Source: Schizophyllum amplum
Lineage: Eukaryota; Basidiomycota; Agaricomycetes; Agaricales; Schizophyllaceae
Length of the DNA: 64,000 bases
Assembly: GCA_007026445.1 (NCBI GenBank)
Contig: VDMD01000015.1
Coordinates: forward strand, 62,001-126,000
Direction: 5' to 3'
The notes below the pieces were generated by a model that was not told where the DNA came from, did not search any database, and saw nothing but the letters and a program-made list of their open reading frames with translations. A program made the translations under genes and the position numbers. This document shows positions 32,508 through 44,935 of this stretch, in pieces. Every line of letters starts with the position of its first letter. Position 1 is the stretch's first letter.

Positions 32508-33354
32508 GACGGAATTCAAGGGCTACCTTTACTATCTGATTACTTATAGACAACGTCTTCAACAAGCGCTGAACAAGCGACGTGTCCGGATGATCTGTTT
32601 CAAATCCTCCAGCTCCATGTCAAGCTCCGAGGGTCAATCTGTGGCCCATTGGAGTCAGCGGTCATTGCGAATGACGGCCGGTGGCGAGCTCCATCCCAAC
32701 CATACTTAGCAGGGCAACAGCATCCAGACCTACTCGTGCTCACTCCCCTCGTTGTCCTGATTGCTACCAGATATTGCGCGTGCAGCGAGTGCGCCCGTCG
32801 CTGCCCGCCAGACGGCAGTAGACTGCAGTAGAGTATCGGCCCTTGGCCTCCTGCGTGAAGGGGCTATCATTGCGTTTTGACACAAAAGGGGACTCTGGCT
32901 GTCTTGTGTTGATATGAGTTGTCATACTGGCGAATTCGTGAGCCAAGACGGCGCCACAACTATCTCCTTAGCTGAGGTCTACGGTATTGACCAGTGTGCC
33001 AGTGGACTCACAATTCCTCATGCTGTAGGCCCTCGTCGACTGAACAGCTATTGTCAACAATACGTCGCCCACCATTGCGCATGTCTTGGCGAGATCCAAC
33101 CGTTATGAATATTCACCCGCTCCTTCGCATATGTGCGGCCACCTGGCCACACATCTATATGATTCAAGGATCGACGTCTTGCTGTATGCGCGTCCGATGC
33201 GCGCGATACTGCGGCCCCTACTTAGGCTCAAGATGAAGCCCTGCGCGACACCCGCCCCCTGTCTCCATGTCGCCGCAGGTCCCGCCATGGACGCCCGCAC
33301 TGTGTACAGGAAGGGGTCACTATACAGGCAGCGTCGTTATCCCAGCGACCGGTC
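32508..33354. other. Intergenic, nothing recognised
   Basis: About 850 bases between the stop of the polymerase subunit gene and the TATA box of the GH16 gene. Short frames only, none with family similarity. Confidence 0.5.
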
Positions 33355-33362
33355 TATAAAAG
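33355..33362 (+). promoter_or_regulatory. TATA box of the GH16 gene
   Basis: TATAAAAG stands 64 bases before the ATG at 33426, the right distance for a TATA box and a short leader. This is a positional inference; no transcript data are available. Confidence 0.55.
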
Positions 33363-33425
33363 GTGACCCAGGTTCGCAGGTAGATGCACGTCTGCCCTAC
33401 TCGGGTTCATCACCACAGGCTCACC

Positions 33426-34730
33426 ATGAAGTCTTTCGCAGTCGTTGCACCTCTCCTCAGTGCGCTCGCCTCTGCGAAGACGTACCAGGTTTCCGAGAGC
33501 TACGTGGGCGAAGACTTTTACAATGGCTTTGATTTCCAGGCTGTGGCGGAGTAGGTTTCCTAGGTTGCTTGTTTGTTTTGAAGCCATCGATGCTGACAAC
33601 CTAGCTAGTCCGACGAATGGGCGCGTAAATTATGTCGATATGTGGACCGCGCAGGGGCGGAACCTCACCTTCACCACCAGTACGATGGTTAGCAGGTCCT
33701 TCCATAATTCGAGACTCACTCAAGCGTTGCAGATGATATGTTCCTTCTTCGCACCGACTGCTGGAGCTATCTCGATCCCAACGGTGCTGGCCGCGACTCC
33801 GTGCGCATCCAATCCAAGAACACGTATACCAACCACGTCTCCGTGTAAGCGTTCTTGACCTATTTTGCCCGTCATCGACGTACAGTACTCACCGAGACTT
33901 GGCAGATTCAACGTGCGCCACATGCCACAGGGATGCGGGTGAGTCATAGCGAGCGACATCTTACAGAGTAGACCTCACATGAATTGCCCAGGACCTGGCC
34001 CGCGATGTGGTACGCGGATGTCAACAACTGGCCGGGCGCGGGCGAAATCGACGTGCTCGAGGGCGTCAACGACGTGGTTCCGGACGCGGCCACGCTGCAT
34101 ACCACTGCCGGCTGCACAATGCCTGACAATCGCGCCATGCTCGGGTGAGTGCCACAATCCCTTCCTATTTCCATCTCAGCTGGCAGTAAGTGCTTACCCG
34201 CCTCTGCAGAACACCCACCCAATCCGACTGCAATCACGACGTCAACGGCAACGCCGGCTGCGGCGTCCGACTCACGTCGGGGAACTCCTACGGGCCCAAC
34301 TTCAATGCCAATGGAGGCGGCTGGTTCGTCACCGAGCGCACGGACGAGGCAATCTCGATTTGGTTCTGGGAGCGCAACGACCCGAATGTGCCCATCGGCG
34401 TCAAAGAGCGCCACAGCGATATCATCTCGGAGAACTGGGTAAGTCGGGCTTGCAGCTTGAGCGACCTTGATCTGTGAGAAAGATTTGCCGCTCACCCGTC
34501 TCCCAGGGCACACCGCAGGCATACTTCCCAAGCACAAACTGCGACTTCTCGAGCCATTTTGGACCTCTTCGGTGGGTGTGCTCGGCCTTTGGGATCGTTA
34601 TTGCGCTGACAGGGTGTAGCATCATCATTAACCTCACGCTTTGGCCGGGCGGCACTCCATGGGGCCTGGGGCCTGGAGCGCCTTTGGCGAGTCCTACTTT
34701 GACATTGCCAACATCGACATCTACGTGTAA
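33426..34730 (+). CDS. Secreted GH16 endo-beta-1,3(4)-glucanase, C-terminus damaged
   Basis: It starts MKSFAVVAPLLSALASA, a clear signal peptide. Several short exons encode the GH16 core: PTNGRVNYVDMWTA, DPNGAGRDSVRIQSKNTY, GCGTWPAMWYADVNNWPGAGEIDVLEGVN, where EIDVLE holds the catalytic glutamates (ExDxxE), then TAGCTMPDN, NSYGPNFNANGGGW and VKERHSDIISENW. It should cut beta-glucans in wall remodelling or nutrition. The end is odd. After IIINLTL the expected Cys-containing segment of about 25 residues is missing. The typical closing block (SAFGESYFDIANIDIYV) is present but in another frame, so a deletion with a frameshift near 34640-34680 is likely. Confidence 0.82.
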
Positions 34731-35288
34731 TAACAGGCAGGCTGTAGGGGCGAGGTTGTTTAGCGAGGGTAGTAGTGGGCGGGCAATTTGCAGGGGTTTT
34801 CTTATTTATCGGTTAATTATATGGAGGGTATGGTTTGGTACTGTACGTACACTGATGTTGCGTGAGTAGGGATGCATGTTATCCACGCAGAATCCGTACA
34901 AAGCAGCAGACAGCGGCTACAGAATCCAGCATGAACGGTATCAGGCTCGCAGATGAAGGTGGCAGCGTTTCCCTTGATGGCTAGCATCGTAGGGAAGTGG
35001 TGGCGTGACCCGCCATACAGTCCATGTACATACGGGCCCAATGACTGTGGAAAGCGACCAGCGGGGGTACGAAACACCTTCACGCAACGCATCGAGAGCA
35101 CGCACGTCTATACGGGCCAGAACTGTAGAAGAGATCAGCGAGATAGTCTCCGACAGCAGGGTAGAGCCATTCCTGCTGCGCACCAATGATATGGTTGCAT
35201 AGAGCGCAGCTCGTGGCGCCCGAGACTGCGCCGTTGGGACATATGGGATCGCCCTTGGGCAGGGTATGGGCAGATAGCATCGCTGGTA
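34731..35288. other. Intergenic, nothing recognised
   Basis: About 560 bases between the GH16 stop and the likely end of SNF8. Open frames here are short and resemble no known protein. Confidence 0.45.
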
Positions 35289-36036
35289 TCACTCCCAGCG
35301 CATGCTCGACATGATCCAGTAGGCATTGCCTGACGTGGGATCCTGGTCGTCGAGCCAGCAGAGGCCGTCTCTGAGAGCATATTCTCGAGCGCTGCACGAG
35401 CACGTTCCTGGGTCCAGCCGCGACGCGAGACAAGATCGCCTTCGACTACCCGGCCGCCAGTGTCGTGTGCGAGATCGAGTATGGCAGCCTGGTCCTGGTC
35501 AAGCTCCTTGGGCACGCTCCTGACCATCCTGCGTCCCCCGACGTCGAAACCTGATAACCGGCACCGAGTGGCGCGAGCGTCTTGATGCTGCTGACGATGT
35601 CCTCTTCGGTGACAGCGCCTGCATTGAGCCCTCGAAGGCGGGTTACATGACGGACAAGCTCGTCCATGTCGATCATGCCGCCGTTACGAGCGCGGGTGCT
35701 GACGCAGACATCGACGATCTGGACACCGAGCTCGTACTGCCAGTCACCGAGGCCGAGCAGCTCTGCCCACCAGCCTCCGCGACGGGGGCCGGCGAGGGGA
35801 TCGATACCGACGGTGGCACACATCTGTTGGAAGGCATGACGGAAGTCGGGATCGCTCTTGATAGTCTCGCGATGCTGGGTGGCGAAGCGGGCGAGGGCGG
35901 TGCGGAAGTGGTCGAGCTGTGACTTGAGGTCTGCGACTTGGGAGTGAGAGACGGCGGATGAGAGCTCTGCGAAGGAGCGCTTCGACTGCTCGTTGCGCTC
36001 GAAAGCTGCGATGCCGACGCCGCCGAGACGGTGCAT
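35289..36036 (-). CDS. SNF8: ESCRT-II subunit Snf8/Vps22 (EAP30), with two frame breaks
   Basis: Part of the ESCRT-II complex that sorts ubiquitinated cargo at endosomes. The start MHRLGGVGIAAFERNEQ is diagnostic. LDHFRTALARFATQHR, FRHAFQQMCATVGIDPLA and YELGVQIVDVC follow, then the winged-helix part DMDELVRHVTRLRG, RSVPKELDQDQAAIL and GWTQERARAALENML, and the end GLCWLDDQDPTSGNAYWIM. The frame breaks once near 35547 (one T short in a T run would give GYQVFDVGGRR) and again near 35375, before the last 25 residues. No plausible intron repairs either break. It diverges from HID1 with only 48 bases between the two ATGs. Confidence 0.85.
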
Positions 36037-36084
36037 GATGATGATGATGGCGGGTGGCAACTGCAAGACCTGGCGTCAACTGTC

Positions 36085-39000
36085 ATGTTCTCTCGCAAGC
36101 TGTCTGTCCCGTTTGGGCTGCTGCCCGACGAGCAAAAGCTCCGTTTCCGCAGTGAGCCAGGTGGAATCGCCAAGCTCGCTGCCGTCCGCAACATCTCGGA
36201 CACTGACGCGTACTGGAACGACTTCTTCCTTCTCTTCGACTCACCCTCCGACGTCTTCTCGCTCATCGCCCCCAACGACAGTGAGACGGCCCCCCGCCTC
36301 CTGCCCTGTCCCATACTCATTCCTCAGTCCGCAGAGCCCTTCTAGAAGCCCCCGAGAATGTCGCCACCCTCCTCCGCGTCACCATCGTCCGCCTCACCAA
36401 TCTCATTGCCGACCACACATTCCCCTCCGCAGCATCACCCTCCGTCGCCGCCTTCGCGTCCTCGCTTATGAAGGCAGGCTCTGGTACTACAGATCGGAAC
36501 ACCACCAAGGAGGCCCTCAACTGCGTGCGCGTCCTCACTCGCGTCCTCCCCGCAGTCTTCGACGTCGAGGGCGAGTCAACCGTCTTCGAGACCGACGTCC
36601 TCTGGAAACGTCAAGAGGTCGAGGATCTCGAGGCCCCCGTGGTCACCGCCGATGCCAATCAGTTTGTCATCGACGACGAAGACGACAGCGATAACGAATC
36701 CGCCTCTCAGCCGCGTTCCCCGCAGAAGGGCCGGCTCTTCAGACAACTGCCCTCCCTTGCAGAAAAGCTGCTTGATGCCTTAGTCTCCCTCCTCTTCTGC
36801 TGTGGCTTCACGCTGCCGAAGGAAATCCAGGTCGACCACCACAAGATCAGCCCTACGACTTGGTGAGTGTCAATCGTGTCTCTTCGGGCTCAAAAGTCTC
36901 AACCTCTGCTTTCTCTAGGGAGAAAGGCGTCGGTGCGACACAAGACCCCGGACCCAGTGCGCCGTACGACAGTAACAAGACTGAGGTGCTGCGACTGTTA
37001 CTCGTCCTTTTATCTCGTCAGATCTACATTCCGCCACCCGCGTTGTTCACCACACCCTCTCTGTACTCGTTGCACATGGTGCAGACGCGCGACAGACGCG
37101 ATGTACTCGTTATCCTATGCTCCTTGCTCAACACCGCTATGAACGCGTCCTCCCCGAACAACGGGATAGGTGCAATGGCCGCGCGCTTGCCGTACAATCA
37201 CCTCGTCATGAAGGGCGAGGATGCTCGTTTGACACTAGGCACTCTCTGCTTGCAAGTGCTGTGTGCTCTTCTGGATTTCCAAAGCGGCTCAGCTCGTGAC
37301 AAAGCCAAGGGAACCGACGATAATCGCACGGTCGCGCCGACGGCCCGCACTAATGCTTTCCGTTATTTCTTGATGAAGCTGGTGAGGTTTTTGGTCGAAA
37401 TACCGTACCAAGATCTGATTGGCAGCATAGCACCGCACTCAAGACTTGACATTTATCCTTGACGGCTTCCTCACCACGATGGACCAACAGATGGCGAGCA
37501 CGCACAACATCCTCCCTGGTGCTAGAAAGTCCATTCCGTATATCCCTGAGATGGTCTTATTCTTCTGGAAGATGATAGAACTGAATAAAGTCAGTCTTTG
37601 ACTTGACTCAGCTGGCGTCTGCTGACAAATTGACACAGAAATTTCGGTCTTTTGTTCTGGAGTCGGAGAAATGCAACGATGTGACGGCGCACTTGGTATG
37701 CTACCTCGTAGAGTTGAAAGATAAACCTCGTATGTCATTGCACGCCATTGTCCGACCTGCACTCAAATCAATCCCGCGCAGAACAGCACGGCATGTGTCG
37801 AACGCTATCATACATCCTGCAAACACTCTCGGCTGAGCCCGCCTTCGGCCTCAAGCTGCAGACCCCTGTACGAATGCAGTTGCCTGCCAAGTATCAAGTG
37901 CCCGGGAGTGCCGCCGATTTCACGATCAATGTTCGTCTGTGCGTTCAACAAAGCACACTTCGCTGAAGTTCAATCCAGGCAATCTACTCGGTCATCAGCA
38001 CCACATCCGGCCAGCTCAACTCGTTGTATCCGGCCCTTGTCATCGCCCTCGCTAACGCCTCTCCCTACTTCAAGAATATGACAGTGACTTCGGCGACACG
38101 ATTAGTGCAATTACTCACATCGTTTGCGAATCCGACGTTCCTTCTGTCTGACGAGGGCCATCCTCGCTTGTTGTTCTTCATGTGAGCACCTCTTGCACGT
38201 CTCCAGCTCAGTGCATGACTGCGTTCCCTGCAGGCTGGAAGTGTTCAATGGGATCATCTTCCATCAATCGTCCGACAACGCACACGTCCTATATGCACTG
38301 TTGCAGGCGCATCAGACCTTCGAAGACTTGGCAACCTTCAGCCTGGCGCGCGGTTTGCGCGAAATTCGCCGCGTCCAGCGTGCCAAAGATGACCTGCAGC
38401 ACGACGAGTGTCCCGCGACAGTGCACCACGTGGACATAGTCGGACGGATAGTGCGGTCCGCGGCCGGACACCACAGACGCCAGAAACTCTGTCGCGCAGC
38501 GCAACGCCTGATTCGGCGGAGAAAGCGCGCGCTGTGGATTCTGCACGATTGATGGAGGAAGGCGCCGCCCTGGGACTGAGCGACTCTTCCGAGAACGTGC
38601 CTGGCATACCCCCGCCGTCTGAGAAGGCGAGGGGGAAGATGAAGGAGCGGCATTCGGAGGACGATATGGACGAAAGTCTGGAGCGGATTGCTGCGGCGGG
38701 CGTTGGTCGGAATGGCTTCATACCCACGCAGGATTGGGTCGCATCGTGGCATACAGGGTACGTGCCCTGTGATGCTTATTTCCGTTGGTACTGACACATG
38801 ACTTTGGTAGGTTGCAGCTCGATCCCATACTCATCTTGATCGCGGAGCTGCTACCAAAGCTGCAGGAGCTGCAGAGCTCGCAAAAGACGAGCTCGAGCAC
38901 GGCGATCGCCAACTTTTTGGCCAGCGTCACGCTGGACCACGCGTTACCAGCGAGGCCGCCACTAGCTCCCCGACGATTCGTGGTGAGTACGAACGGCCCC

Positions 39001-39259
39001 TGCACCAAGCATGCTAGCCTGACGGTTCTTTCAGTGGTCCGACGCGTCCATCGTGTGGCTGACTTCTCTTGTGTGGGGCGAGATCTATGTGAAGCACATG
39101 AGCCCGCTGGGTGTGTGGAATGCCACGAATGTCCGATTGTTCTACGTCAAGCACACTCCCGCGCAGCAACGACAGTTAACGGAGACCGTTTCCAATGTTG
39201 TGGGTGGATTCCTGGGCCGTACAAATTCAGAGACATCTTTGTCGTTGGCGAGGGGTTGA
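36085..39259 (+). CDS. HID1-family Golgi protein
   Basis: HID1 is a peripheral Golgi protein involved in vesicle trafficking. Starting at MFSRKLSVPFGLL, conserved blocks are DTDAYWNDFFLLFDSPSDVF, RRALLEAPENVATLLRV, the acidic loop FVIDDEDDSDNE, LDALVSLLFCCGFTLP, SKTEVLRLLLVLLSR-like, NPYNHLVMKGEDAR-like, LTFILDGFLTTMDQQMAS, MVLFFWKMIELNKKFRSFV, YILQTLSAEPAFG, PALVIALANASPYF, DLATFSLARGLREIRRVQRAK and the C-terminus WLTSLVWGEIYVKHMSPLGVWNATNVRLFYVKHT. A GTGAGG..ATAG intron near 37380-37430 restores frame there. One break near 38407 in a disordered linker is not explained by an intron. About ten introns in all. Confidence 0.88.
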
Positions 39260-39478
39260 CAAGGCGCAAAGGAACACTGGATATATTCTCACCTTTACGC
39301 CGTGTGTGCAGGGGGGACCAGGCATCACCGCATCGTTCTTTCTCGAGTTAACTACTATTCGGCATTGTATCACAACAGGATCATTCGAATTCGAGGACAC
39401 TAAGCACCAGAGATTGCAATGAAGGAGACAGGCAAACCGGTTCGTAAGTAGGTAGTGGGATAGCGCGAATCAACTCGT

Positions 39479-41812
39479 CTACTCCCCTCCTTCGTAGTAC
39501 GCCACATTTTGATCAATGAGAGACGACACCTCTACGCTCCGGGGCCGAATCTCGCAGGTGAAAGGGACGGGCCGACTGGCCATGCCGGAAGTATAGATCC
39601 TAGGTGGAATGACCGGTATACCGTAGTCGTCCATGGAGGGCTCGATGCTGAAGCACTGTAGGAACATCGCGACCTGCAGCCACAACTGGTTTTCCGCCAT
39701 GAAACGCCCTGTACACATATTAGCGCGTGCGCCTTGTTCGCGACGAAGCACTCTCACCTGGGCAGATACGTCGACCCTTGACAGTCGTCTCAGCATGTCT
39801 CGAGAGGGGCCTATACTAAGATCACGTACCCATCCAAAAGCGATAGTGTTCGGATTCCGAGGACCGCCTTCCTTTGCATCAGGAACGCCCAGGAAGCGTT
39901 CGGGGCGGAAAGTCATCGCGTCGGGGTACATGTCCTCGTCATGCGCCTTAGGGCGGGGCCGTGTCAGTATCCAGCCATGGTTAAGAGTGAAAGAGCGACT
40001 CACGATCCCCCATTGGTTTGCTATCATAGTCGTACCTTCTTCAGATTGAGTATGATATCAGGAAAAGACGCCGATGCTCTCGTACCCTCGGGGATGAAAA
40101 GGCCGTCATATGTCTGCATTACACGCGGTTGAGTGACCATTCATGAAAGATGAAGGAAACACAAACATCGTCCTGCGTGACACGATGCGGAACACCCAGA
40201 GGAATGACTATTGAGGTTTGTTGGCCGTACGTGCGAGCTATGACAGATTGAACCTACCTTGCTCCCATCGGTATGTCTCCTTCACGACGGCGTCGATGTA
40301 CGGAAGCTCCATCCTATCTGCGAAGCAAACAAGCCGCTGATTTCCTACGACATTATCAAGCTCTTCCTGTGCCTTTTTCTGGGTCTCGGGCGCATGAAGC
40401 ATGGCCAGAACGAAGTTGAGCTTTGATGCGAGGATCGTGTCGGCAGCAGCTAGAGGTTCATTAGCTAACGGATCGCATCTTTGAAGGTATGACACTCACT
40501 CGCGTACATAACCGCGCATGCCTTCTTCATCATGATTTCCTCCTCGGCCAGATCTTTTGGCAGGAACGAGCCCTTGGCAGCTATGAGCGCAGTAAAGAAA
40601 CTTGGCCTAGCAGTGCCCTCGGCAAGTTGCTGCTCCGCCCACGCCCACGGTTTCTCTTGAAGTTCCTGAGCGAGTTCATATCCCTTTCGTGCGACGCGAC
40701 GAAAGCCAGCACCGGGCATCCATTCCGGAACATATTTGAGGATCGGAAGAATGTCGACGAGGTAGGCGCCAGGCCGTGCGGCGGAGACCATGGCCAGCTG
40801 CGCATCTTCTGCAATGCGGACAAACTCGTCGTTCTCCTTCGGCTCGTATCCAAACGCTGCATCGACTATATCAGGAAGGGCGACATGGACAAATACGGGA
40901 CTGGACGTACCGATCTTCATAATCACCGTCGCGGTGGTCCTGCGAAAAATGTTAGTAATCAAGGATATGGGCCAATGTTATCTTTACGTTCGAAGAATGT
41001 CGTCGAAGTCTTCCGGCCGCTTCAGGAGCTTCGCCAGCGATATAGTCATCTCGCGCTGCAGAAAATCTCTTAGTACAAAATGGGAACCGTGCCACGTTCA
41101 ACACGCACCATTTGTATGGGGATGTACGAGTCAGAAGTATGAATGTTGAACCCGAAGTGGAAGAGCTTGCGCGCGTTTCGGTATGCGGGTGTATACGGCT
41201 GAAGACCTACAGTACTGTCAGTGTCGCGCAATCAGCCCGTAGCAATGACGCACCCATATTGAAGTTCCAGCCCATCCTGATTCGCACCGGGACGACGTAA
41301 GTCTATGTACACCAGCGTCTGAGCGGGACATACAGGTCCAGACCATGGGCATTGCCGGACGGTCGCTATAAATTGAAGAGCGATTGTCGAGGAGCTCTGT
41401 CGCCGCCTTCGCAGTATTGATAATGCACATCTTCTTCCCCAGTATGCTGATCATGACCAGGGGACCTATGAATCTCTCATGAGCGCAAGCATGTACGGTA
41501 GCGACAGTCGACAATACCGTATTGTCTCCCCCATTCTGTGAAGGTGTGCCACTCTGTGAGCAGTGAGCGTCAAGTGAGAATCAATGTCAGCCTGGAAAAA
41601 GAGATGAACACGCCTTCAGAGGAGGGCATATCGGGAACGTTGCCAAGGAATGGAATGCGACTAGGCTTTGGTCCCGGTGGATATGGCAATGAATCCGGAT
41701 TTCGCGAGCGCTTGCGCACATACAGCGCGGAGAGAGATATCAGCATAAGGGTGGCGACAAGACCGTCGAGCCCAGCAAGCACAGGATTCGCTGCGGCCCA
41801 TTTGAGAACCAT
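39479..41812 (-). CDS. Cytochrome P450 monooxygenase
   Basis: A heme-thiolate oxygenase, membrane-anchored by an N-terminal helix (LVATLMLISLSALYV) followed by the proline hinge PYPPGPK. Later blocks are the SIYSDRP segment near 41350, KYVPEWMPGAGFRRVARKGYELAQ, the I-helix AAADTILASKLNF, the ExxR motif KETYRWE, and FRPERFLG. The heme loop FGWGRRICPGRF is spread over three exons, its middle encoded by a 19-base exon at 39757-39775. The pattern resembles CYP620-type enzymes of Agaricomycetes (recalled, not searched). The substrate is unknown, and no other secondary-metabolism gene sits beside it. Confidence 0.88.
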
Positions 41813-43047
41813 GGAGTCGCAGAGGCGTGAGGAAAGAGACATGATGGGAGGGAGCAGACTTCAGCACCGAACTCTGAAAGGGCGACATCAGCTGAGTATA
41901 TGCAGCGCGCCTAGCAGCAGTCACTTACGGCAGATGCGTGGAGACGCCATCTTTCCGCCTCACACGAGAAGACGGCAATTTGCCTGGCGGTCATCGACTC
42001 CAGCGGGCCCAGGCATACTGAGACATACAAGCAGCCGCCAGTGCATACAGTGAGTCAAGCAAAATTTAGGCTAGCGCAAGGGGCGCTTGCGCGGATACAG
42101 GCCCTTTCTTGGTTCGCAAAGGACCAAGGTACCAATTTCTGACGGCGCAAACCGCATCTGGTCAAGCTCAAGTTGAAGTCAGCCCTGGGTTCTGGTCGCG
42201 TGGCTCACATTCGGCGGTTGCCGTGTTCGCCCGTGACTGACTGGTTTAGCGACTTCGGACTCCCATAGCTAGGATGTAGCCATGTGCAGTAAGCTCACGC
42301 TGGACACTGTCGGGCACGATCACAATCTAAACGAGACCCATCCCGCCGCTCAGCGACAGACGGACATCATTGAAGTAAGCACATTCAGCATTGAGTCTTA
42401 ACCGTGCATCCCATGTGACTTGACATCCATGGCAGTAGTACTAGATGGCTTGCCTTTGTGTTACAGGCAGCCTATCATCTCCTATCATAAGCGACGCAAG
42501 TTTTCAGTAACGCAGCGCGCTTCGCTGAATGAATACGCTACCCGGAGCTCTGTGCAAGCGGACGAGTAGTCGGCAATGTCCAGCCCAGTGTTTTCGAACC
42601 GAGCTGCACCGCTGGTCGCCGTGCTATACCCAAGGTCAGTCCTGGGTCAGTCCACTTCCCTCGGCATCGATACAAGCGGATGATGGATAACAATCGACTC
42701 TGCTGCTATTCAGGCTTTCGCTGACCAGTGGGAAAACCACGTAAGTACGAGCAAGCCAATCTTGCTGGTGATCTTCTTTGATCTGAGATGCTTGCTTGCA
42801 GTTGTCCGTGTCAATTGTATCGCTCTGACGGTCTGCGTGATGGTTACGGTCTGCATACTACACTCGAAGTGCGCTCCAAGCTGAACGGTAGCATCGCCCA
42901 TCGTGATACAAGCCCCGTTCTACTATCCGGCTGACGGCATTGACTCGTTCGGGCACTACATAAGCTCGACCCTCTAGCAACCGGTTTTCAAGCGACTTCT
43001 TCTGACTTTACTTCGGACTTCCGTCTCTCCCATCGTTTCTGTCCTTC
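41813..43047. other. Intergenic, nothing recognised
   Basis: About 1.2 kb between the divergent P450 and DUF6534-like genes, so it should hold both promoters. No clear TATA box, repeat or reading frame was recognised. Confidence 0.5.
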
Positions 43048-44608
43048 ATGGCGCCTGCGCAGGCCATCATCAATACTACTTATGGAGCGCTCGTCACGGG
43101 TATATGGATGCAACAGGTGAGTCGTATGCTTATACGAGCCTGAAGGATCGACGCTGATCTGGTGTGTAGCTTCTACTTGGCTACATCCTTGCGCAGATGA
43201 TTGACTACTACCGACGATACTACAAAACCGACGGTGGATTCAACAAGTTCGTAGTCACCTCGCTCCTCGTTCTCAACATCTTCGTTGGTGGTACCGACTT
43301 GTGAGTGCGATGGACTCTGCCTAGTTCATGTGAGTCTCATCTACGACAGTCACGTTCTTTACCGCTGCACTGTCCTTCATTACGGGGATTATGAGTTCTT
43401 CGATCTGCAGGATTGGACGATGTCGACGGAACCTGGGTGTAAGTCTTTCTATGCATTTCTCCCGCCGTCTAGCTTATCATAGAGCGCGTGTACAGGGACG
43501 GCCGTCATCGGTCTCATATCGCAGCTATTTTTCCTCAACCGGTGCGTCGTCTATATGCGCTTACCATCATCCTTGGCCCATGGCGACATTACAGCTGCCA
43601 AAATATTGTGCGATCGAAGATCGTCACAGGAGTCTTTTCTTGCGTAAGTGGTAGCGGCTACTACTCGTGTCTCCGTCTGATCGCTAACGTGCTCATGCCA
43701 GTCGTACTGTTTTCTCTCGGTTCAGGCCTAGCGTACGTTTCATTCATTGCTTGTCTTCCTCATCGATGTCTCGATGTTGATGTTTCCCCAGCGTGTCCGG
43801 GTCCTTCATTGTCAACAAGCGTTTCAGCCTTCTTGGCAAGTTCACCACACCAATTATCCTCTGGCTCACATCGGTACTTTGAACCTACCTTAGCGACTGT
43901 TATTGGTGCTGATCAGCTACCTAGACCGCAAGTGCTGACATCGCCATTGCCGTCGTCTTGCATGGGAGTTAGTCCGCTCGCGCACGGGCTTTCGCAAGAC
44001 GGACGCGAGTACGTGGGCTTCAATGTCAACCAAGGCTTTCACTAACAATGCTCGGCTTTAGTTATAACGCGTCTTGTAACGCTATCCATGGAAACTAGTA
44101 CAACCACTGCCCTTGTTGCCCTGCTTAACCTCGTTCTGGTGCGTACTGTGGGCCGTGTGGACCTCCTGTGGGCTGACCTCTCTTGCTTCCTGACAGTACC
44201 TCCCACTTCAAGATACCGCCTATCAGTAAGTCCAACATAAGCGAGATGTGGAAGCCTTTATTCAGCCACTTGTGCGCCAGCCTTCTCCCCCAATTCTCCA
44301 TGTGCCGAGTATACACCATCACTGTTTTAGCCACGCTACTCGGAAGAGATAAGCAAAGGCGTATCTTGGAAAGTGCAGAGCACGCATCCTTTCCGACGGC
44401 CATAAGGGTGCGTAGCGCAGTTGCATCCTTCGATTACCTCCCATTGAACCTTTGGCCCTTGAAGGTTGGCGTGACCACCACGACACAGTGCGACTTCGGC
44501 GGATCAAACAAGGATCCAGAGTATGAGCTTTCATCCAAGCGAGTGAGGGATGATGATGCTGGCCGGAAGAGTGTATGGAATGCCTCCCTCGATGGGAATT
44601 CCGCGTGA
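43048..44608 (+). CDS. DUF6534-like fungal multi-pass membrane protein
   Basis: Many short exons encode hydrophobic helices. The start MAPAQAIINTTYGALVTGIWMQQ is followed by LLLGYILAQMIDYYRRYYKTDGG, where YYRRY..D is typical of this family. FVVTSLLVLNIFVGGTDF, TAVIGLISQLFFLN, VVLFSLGSGLA and a short polar C-terminal tail (SSKRVRDDDAGRKSV) follow. These proteins form large families in Agaricomycetes, with about seven membrane segments and no established function. Exon borders in 43640-44400 are uncertain. Confidence 0.65.
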
Positions 44609-44935
44609 TATGTACATATAATTGCCAGCTCCTGCGGACAGTATTATTTCACCTGACGAAGTCTTGGAATATGCCTAGGAGTCGTAGGACCGAGATATGC
44701 ATAATCTTTCCTCGTAAGGCTCAAAGGACGAGGGCTCATGAGGCTGATATCGAGGGCTCCGAGGCACGTGCTGCATCAACGCGTGCTGTCACTTGCGTGA
44801 ATGGTCACGCGATGTGAACGCGTCGCAACGATCACCAACGCTTCACCTTGCAACGACCACCAGTACCGATCCTAGGACTCCTTCGTACTTCCCCCTCCTG
44901 TCTTTTGACTCATCTCCCCAGTGCTATGTCGAACA

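Noticed and set aside
37380..37440. Apparent frame break in the HID1 gene before TFILDGF
   Set aside because: A normal GTGAGG..ATAG intron of about 50 bases joins the exons in frame, so it is not counted among the frame breaks.
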